DNA from: Cellvibrionaceae bacterium
GTDB lineage: Bacteria > Pseudomonadota > Gammaproteobacteria > Pseudomonadales > Cellvibrionaceae
Assembly (NCBI GenBank): GCA_019634095.1
Contig: JAHQVY010000008.1
Coordinates: 1-40,972 of the forward strand
Reading direction: 5' to 3'
DNA length: 40,972 bases
Below are positions 36,879 through 40,972 of this stretch, one piece after another. The stretch's first letter is position 1; the number at the start of each line of letters is the position of its first letter. The notes under the pieces were generated by a model. That model saw only the letters and a list, made by a program, of their open reading frames with translations. It was not told where the DNA came from and searched no databases. Made by a program: the position numbers and the translations under genes.

Positions 36879-37154
36879 CTAGCGCTTCGCTTTCTTATCG
36901 GCAGCGTGGCCACGATAAGTTCGCGTCGCTGCAAATTCACCCAGTTTATGGCCAACCATCTCTTCGTTCACCAGCACAGGCACGTGTTGACGACCGTTGT
37001 GAACAGCGATGGTTAAGCCAACCATTTCTGGCAAAATCATTGAACGTCGCGACCAAGTTTTTATAGGGCGACGATCATTCTTTTCCGCAGCAATCTCTAC
37101 TTTTTTCAGTAGATGATGGTCGACAAATGGACCTTTTTTCAGTGAACGTGGCAC
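36879..37154 (-). CDS. rpsS: 30S ribosomal protein S19
   Basis: S19 lies in the head of the small subunit next to S13. The 91-residue product begins [20 protein letters not shown] and has the family pattern [19 protein letters not shown] and [16 protein letters not shown]. It lies 29 nt after rplB. Confidence 0.99.
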   Translation of the reverse strand: MPRSLKKGPFVDHHLLKKVEIAAEKNDRRPIKTWSRRSMILPEMVGLTIAVHNGRQHVPVLVNEEMVGHKLGEFAATRTYRGHAADKKAKR

Positions 37155-37183
37155 CGGTTCTTCCCCTCTAGTAAATTTGCCGA

Positions 37184-38011
37184 TTATTTCTTGTTACGGC
37201 GACGAACAATCATATTATCTGTGCGCTTATTTTTACGCGTTTTATACCCCTTCGTGGGTACTCCCCAAGGCGTTACTGGGTGGCGTCCACCCGATGTGCG
37301 ACCTTCACCACCTCCATGGGGGTGATCGACTGGGTTCATCGCTACGCCGCGAACGGTTGGGCGTACACCGCGCCAGCGCTTGGCGCCCGCTTTACCAATC
37401 GAACGCAAACTGTGCTCACTATTTGACACCTCACCAATAGTAGCGCGACAGTCGGAAAGCACTTTTCGCATTTCACCACTGCGTAAACGCAAGGTTGCAT
37501 GAGCGCCTTCGCGGGCAACCAACTGCACTGATGCACCCGCAGAACGGGCAATTTGCGCACCTTTACCGGGCCGCAATTCAATACAGTGAACAACGCTACC
37601 CACTGGAACATTGCGCAGCGGCAGGCAGTTACCAGGCTGAATCGCCACTTGATCGCCGGACTCTATCTTGTCACCGGCCTTCAAACCTTTGGGTGCAATA
37701 ATGTAGCGACGCTCCCCGTCTGCATAGCAAACTAGCGCGATGTTTGCCGTGCGGTTGGGATCGTATTCCAGGCGTTCCACTTTAGCGGGCACACCATCTT
37801 TGTTTCTTTTGAAGTCAATTACCCGGTAGTGCTGCTTGTGTCCACCGCCAACATGGCGAGTGGTGATCCGGCCCGAATTATTACGTCCGCCAGACTTCGA
37901 CTTCTTCTCTAACAGCGGCGCATGAGGCGCACCTTTATGCAAGTCGGGGTTGACTACACTAACGACAAATCGTCGACCGGCTGACGTGGGCTTACGCTTA
38001 ACAATTGGCAT
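37184..38011 (-). CDS. rplB: 50S ribosomal protein L2
   Basis: L2 is needed for subunit association and peptidyl transferase activity. The 275-residue protein has the OB-fold core and the highly conserved C-terminal [20 protein letters not shown] containing the functionally critical histidine. The basic tail ([14 protein letters not shown]) is typical. It lies 13 nt after rplW. Confidence 0.99.
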   Translation of the reverse strand: MPIVKRKPTSAGRRFVVSVVNPDLHKGAPHAPLLEKKSKSGGRNNSGRITTRHVGGGHKQHYRVIDFKRNKDGVPAKVERLEYDPNRTANIALVCYADGERRYIIAPKGLKAGDKIESGDQVAIQPGNCLPLRNVPVGSVVHCIELRPGKGAQIARSAGASVQLVAREGAHATLRLRSGEMRKVLSDCRATIGEVSNSEHSLRSIGKAGAKRWRGVRPTVRGVAMNPVDHPHGGGEGRTSGGRHPVTPWGVPTKGYKTRKNKRTDNMIVRRRNKK

Positions 38012-38024
38012 AATCTTTCACTCC

Positions 38025-38324
38025 TCAGTCAGCGGCTACGGAAAAATCAATTTCTTGGCCTTGCGCCAACCTAACATAGGCTTTTTTCCAGTCACTGCGA
38101 CGGCCTATGCCATGTTTAGTACGCTTGGTTTTGCCTTTGACATTTAAAATTTGAACTGCTTCCACCCGCACATCAAACATTTTTTCGACAGCGGCTTTCA
38201 CTTCAGGTTTAACAGCATCAGAGACTACACGGAACACAACCTGATTAGCCTCATCACCTGCCACCGCTGATTTCTCTGAAACAACGGGCCCTAACAATAT
38301 CTTGTATAGACGTTCCTGTTTCAT
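38025..38324 (-). CDS. rplW: 50S ribosomal protein L23
   Basis: L23 is the docking point for trigger factor and SRP at the tunnel exit. The 99-residue protein has [20 protein letters not shown] and [20 protein letters not shown]. Its ATG overlaps the rplD stop by 4 nt, so translation is probably coupled. Confidence 0.99.
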   Translation of the reverse strand: MKQERLYKILLGPVVSEKSAVAGDEANQVVFRVVSDAVKPEVKAAVEKMFDVRVEAVQILNVKGKTKRTKHGIGRRSDWKKAYVRLAQGQEIDFSVAAD

Positions 38325-38935
38325 ACTAGCGCCTCCTCAAGCTTTTTGATTGCCCCAACAGTCACGAGAACTTTTTCGAAACGAATCAAGCTTACAGGGT
38401 CAACACCCTGGGTATCACGCACATCTACTTTATGAAGATTGCGTGCCGCCAGGTATAAACTCTCGTTGACGTCTTCGACGATAATCAAAACATCGGATAT
38501 ATCGAACTCGGCCAGTTTATGCACAAGTTCTTTAGTTTTCGGTGCGCTGACTTCAAACTGCTCCACCACGACTAAGCGCTCTTGGCGAGCTAGCTCCGAA
38601 AGAATGCATCGCAGTGCAGCACGATACATTTTCTTGTTTAACTTCTGGTCATGGTCACGGGGCTGCGCAGCAAAGGCCACGCCACCGGTTCGCCATATGG
38701 GGCCTCGTGTGGTACCGGCGCGAGCGCGACCGGTGCCTTTCTGGCGCCAAGGCTTTTTGCCACCGCCAGAAACAGCGGCGCGATTTTTCTGTGCTTTTGT
38801 TCCTTGTCGAGAAGCTGCCATGTAGGCAACTACTGCTTGATGGACAAGGTCTTCGTTAAATTCTTTGCCAAAGGCAACTTCAGACACAGCCAAGGTGCCA
38901 CTCGCACCTTGCGGTGTTGCTATATTTAACTCCAT
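38321..38935 (-). CDS. rplD: 50S ribosomal protein L4
   Basis: L4 reaches into the exit tunnel; in E. coli it also represses the S10 operon. The 204-residue protein has [20 protein letters not shown] at the start of the tunnel loop (about 56-75) and the family C-terminus. The frame is open to a TTG at 38950, but GGGGGAA lies 6 nt before ATG 38935, which gives the usual N-terminus MELNIA. It follows rplC by 20 nt. Confidence 0.98.
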   Translation of the reverse strand: MELNIATPQGASGTLAVSEVAFGKEFNEDLVHQAVVAYMAASRQGTKAQKNRAAVSGGGKKPWRQKGTGRARAGTTRGPIWRTGGVAFAAQPRDHDQKLNKKMYRAALRCILSELARQERLVVVEQFEVSAPKTKELVHKLAEFDISDVLIIVEDVNESLYLAARNLHKVDVRDTQGVDPVSLIRFEKVLVTVGAIKKLEEALV

Positions 38936-38955
38936 GGTCAATTCCCCCAAAAAAC

Positions 38956-39600
38956 TTACGCTTTGTTACGAGCTTTAACGGCTGGACGGATGATGACATC
39001 ACCACCTGGAGCGCCAGGTACCGATCCCTTGATCAGTAATAAACCGCGATCGACGTCTATCCGAACAACTTCCAGGTTTTGAGTAGTGACTCGTTCTGCG
39101 CCAAGGTGACCAGACATTTTCTTACCGGGGAACACCCGGCCAGGAGTTTGACATTGCCCCAAAGAACCGGGGGCGCGGTGTGACAATGAGTTACCGTGGG
39201 TAGCGTCTTGGGTCGAAAAGTTCCAGCGCTTAACAGCACCGGCGAAGCCCTTACCCTTAGAAGTGCCAGTGACGTCGACTTTTTGGCCGGTTTCGAATCG
39301 CTCAACAGTTAGCTGAGCGCCTACTGCGAACGACTCTTCAGATTCGTTGCGAAGCTCGAAAATATTGCGGCCAGCTTCAACTTGCGCTTTGGCATAATGC
39401 CCTGATGCAGGCTTGTTAACACGGGAGGCGCGACGCGACCCTACAGCTACTTGAACAGCATTGTAACCGTCGGTTTCTACGTTTTTGACCTGAGTGATGC
39501 GATTGGGCTCAGCCTCAATCACAGTGACAGGGATAGAATTTCCGTCGTCAGTAAATATACGTGTCATGCCGCTTTTGCGGCCGACTATTCCAATCGTCAT
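38956..39600 (-). CDS. rplC: 50S ribosomal protein L3
   Basis: L3 binds near the 3' end of 23S rRNA and extends toward the peptidyl transferase centre. The 214-residue protein begins [16 protein letters not shown] and contains [20 protein letters not shown], including the glutamine methylated by PrmB in E. coli. The 128-nt gap after rpsJ is wide for this operon and contains a CTGCAG-CTGGG-CTGCAG hairpin. Confidence 0.99.
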   Translation of the reverse strand: MTIGIVGRKSGMTRIFTDDGNSIPVTVIEAEPNRITQVKNVETDGYNAVQVAVGSRRASRVNKPASGHYAKAQVEAGRNIFELRNESEESFAVGAQLTVERFETGQKVDVTGTSKGKGFAGAVKRWNFSTQDATHGNSLSHRAPGSLGQCQTPGRVFPGKKMSGHLGAERVTTQNLEVVRIDVDRGLLLIKGSVPGAPGGDVIIRPAVKARNKA

Positions 39601-39728
39601 TTTTTTTAACCTCTCAGTGTACGGGGCTTTAACCCGCTATGGCCGCTCATTTCAAAGCGTTACACACCTGCAGCTGGGCTGCAGACACTTATTTGGAGTT
39701 GTTTCAGAATCGTTCTCTCTCCGCCGTT

Positions 39729-40040
39729 TTAGCCCAGACTAATCTGAACCTCTACACCCGCAGCGAGATCTAATTTCATTAGCGCGTCGACAGTTTTTTC
39801 TGTCGGCTCTACAATGTCTAGCAACCTTTTATAGGTTCGAATTTCATATTGATCTCTCGCATCTTTATTAACATGAGGAGAAATCAATACGGTAAAACGT
39901 TCTTTGCGAGTGGGAAGAGGAATAGGTCCCTTTACCTGTGCGCCGGTACGTTTAGCGGTATCAACTATTTCCTGAGTTGAAGCGTCAATCAATTTATGAT
40001 CGAAGGCCTTCAAACGTATACGTATACGCTGATTCTGCAT
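39729..40040 (-). CDS. rpsJ: 30S ribosomal protein S10 (NusE)
   Basis: S10 is a head protein of the small subunit and, as NusE, pairs with NusB to bind boxA RNA in transcription antitermination. The 103-residue product starts [19 protein letters not shown] and has [20 protein letters not shown], nearly invariant. It is the first gene of the S10 operon. A strong promoter and a boxA-like sequence lie in the 70-110 nt upstream, and tuf, usually the neighbour, is missing. Confidence 0.99.
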   Translation of the reverse strand: MQNQRIRIRLKAFDHKLIDASTQEIVDTAKRTGAQVKGPIPLPTRKERFTVLISPHVNKDARDQYEIRTYKRLLDIVEPTEKTVDALMKLDLAAGVEVQISLG

Positions 40041-40061
40041 TTGAACCGAACTCCAAATAAT

Positions 40062-40073
40062 TTTTAAAGAACA
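40062..40073 (-). promoter_or_regulatory. boxA-like antitermination element in the rpsJ leader
   Basis: The coding strand reads TGTTCTTTAAAA, 10 of 12 positions of the E. coli rrn boxA TGCTCTTTAACA. From memory, pseudomonad rRNA operons carry a version nearly identical to the one here (TTGTTCTTTAAAAATT). It lies between the predicted transcription start and the rpsJ ribosome site, so it would be present in the mRNA. Confidence 0.55.
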
Positions 40074-40118
40074 ATCGGCGCAGGCAACCTCTGACAGCCC
40101 TGCCGAAATGAGGGCGCA

Positions 40119-40147
40119 ATTCTAATGAGCGCCTAATGAGCTGTCAA
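40119..40147 (-). promoter_or_regulatory. Sigma70 promoter of the S10 operon
   Basis: On the minus strand TTGACA (40142-40147, perfect) and TAGAAT (40119-40124, 5/6) are separated by 17 nt. Upstream is an A+T-rich tract (AAAAAATATGGAATAATTTG) that could serve as an UP element. The predicted start near 40112 gives a leader of about 70 nt. Confidence 0.85.
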
Positions 40148-40414
40148 CAAATTATTCCATATTTTTTAAAAAGCTTTACTCTCTCTATAAGCTTCTGTTC
40201 TCGCGTAGTTTTTTCCCACGATGTCGCGCTTAACGCGACCTTGAGGAGCCATGTGAAAACAAGCGCAACTACAACGAGAAACAGGCGCCCCAAGAACTGA
40301 CTATAGATTCAGCGAAGTGTGGACTGCGAAGCCCAAATATTTAGCTAACAAGATACAATAATGACTTTACCAAGTTACTAGCACTGCCTGAAAATCGAAC
40401 GAGAGATATGTTAT

Positions 40415-40972
40415 ATGGACCAGTTAAAGCCGGTGATCAAGCCCCTATTAATCTCATTGGTCATATTTGCCCACAGCGGCTTTGCGAATACCCCCCTACA
40501 ACAAGCAAAGGCCCAGCTTAGCACTTACGAAACCTCCCTAAAGCAAATTGGTTCGAAGGTTCAAACCATTGATGAACAAATTCAGCACTACCAAACTAAA
40601 ATCAGTAACGCGAAAAGCGATGTTGCAACTGCAAAAATTGAGCTCGAAGCGGCACGCAGCGCTTTAATTCAAGCCAGGCATGATAAATCAGACAAAGCCG
40701 CGAGAAAATTAGAACTGGCGCAGAAGAAATACGACATCACACAGCTCGGTTATCAGAATCGCGAAAAAAGACTTTCGCGCCTAGAAAGAAAATTAGACGC
40801 AATGAAAGCCGACAAGGAAAAACTCATGAGTCGCAGCGCAGCAGCGCAAGCCCAACTTAAGGCTCAAGCTAATAAGGTGATTAAACTCAGCTCTGCGGCG
40901 GCGCAAAGACCTTCACCGGCGGTGGCGCAGAAAGCTGCAGCACCAGCCAAAGCAGCTGTACCCATTGGCTTG
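40415..40972 (+). CDS. Exported coiled-coil protein, C-terminus beyond the window
   Basis: The first 186 codons are visible and open at the window end. MDQLKPVIKPLLISLVIFAH, followed by SGFAN, looks like a Sec signal peptide cut near residue 25. Residues about 28-165 are rich in Lys, Glu, Gln and Ala with heptad-like spacing, an extended coiled coil, followed by an Ala/Pro-rich segment. GAGAGA (40401-40406) precedes the ATG at 8 nt. A periplasmic or envelope protein is likely, and I recognise no family. It is divergent from rpsJ. Confidence 0.8.
   Translation, partial: MDQLKPVIKPLLISLVIFAHSGFANTPLQQAKAQLSTYETSLKQIGSKVQTIDEQIQHYQTKISNAKSDVATAKIELEAARSALIQARHDKSDKAARKLELAQKKYDITQLGYQNREKRLSRLERKLDAMKADKEKLMSRSAAAQAQLKAQANKVIKLSSAAAQRPSPAVAQKAAAPAKAAVPIGL

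Larger units (their letters stand above)
40041..40414. other. Divergent control region between rpsJ and a coiled-coil gene
   Basis: This 374-nt stretch has no gene. On the minus strand it holds the rpsJ promoter, a 5-bp start-proximal hairpin (AGGGC 40111-40115 with GCCCT 40097-40101) and the boxA-like element. A 6-bp GTCGCG/CGCGAC hairpin lies at 40223-40239. A possible plus-strand -10, TACAAT, lies at 40354-40359 without a good -35. Confidence 0.6.

Noticed and set aside
1-40972. CRISPR arrays, tRNA or rRNA genes, prophage head or tail genes, transposase genes
   Set aside because: None was found on reading both strands; the only repeat arrays are the short leader repeats upstream of glgA and glgC.

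Overview
The window looks like chromosomal DNA of a marine-type gammaproteobacterium with roughly 50% G+C. The protein sequences and gene orders (xseB-ispA, hisI-hisE-tatABC as in pseudomonads, and a canonical S10-spc-alpha ribosomal cluster) fit Pseudomonadales/Cellvibrionales best. That placement is inferred from gene content and protein character, not from a database search. There is no rRNA, no recognisable tRNA, no CRISPR and no intact transposase gene.

Left part (1-6786): xseB and ispA (DNA repair and isoprenoid synthesis) are followed by an overlapping hisI-hisE pair and the twin-arginine translocase operon tatA-tatB-tatC. A convergent WYL-domain regulator and a proline iminopeptidase gene follow. 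The dxs gene that usually follows ispA is absent here.

Accessory part (7026-12371): a compact three-gene minus-strand unit encodes a signal-less Amidase_3 peptidoglycan amidase followed by two small two-helix membrane proteins. Next comes a 1.3 kb gene-free stretch with a good sigma70-like promoter and dense potential RNA secondary structure. After it are a two-helix membrane protein with a Pro/Ala-rich tail, a ROK fructokinase, and a small membrane ORF tucked behind glgA.

Glycogen region (12387-25748, all minus strand): in transcription order malQ, glgB, glgX, glgP, then a 0.9 kb gap, glgC, a 167-bp MITE-like inverted-repeat element, and glgA. Together they supply ADP-glucose (GlgC), chain elongation (GlgA), branching (GlgB), phosphorolysis (GlgP), debranching (GlgX) and maltodextrin recycling (MalQ). 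The leaders of glgC and glgA both carry short tandem direct repeats (about 17 bp and 10 bp units) directly upstream of the start codon.

Right part (26033-40040, all minus strand): the complete S10, spc and alpha operons in canonical order from rpsJ to rplQ, including secY and rpmJ, ending at a strong terminator at 25978-26010. A near-consensus promoter and a boxA-like antitermination element precede rpsJ. The gene normally found upstream of rpsJ (tuf) is not there. Instead a divergent plus-strand gene for a secreted coiled-coil protein starts at 40415 and runs off the end of the window.

Start codons were moved inward from the longest ORF for xseB, ispA, tatC, glgP, glgX, rplD, rplV, rpmC and rpmD, using Shine-Dalgarno position and family length. 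All motif calls were made by eye.
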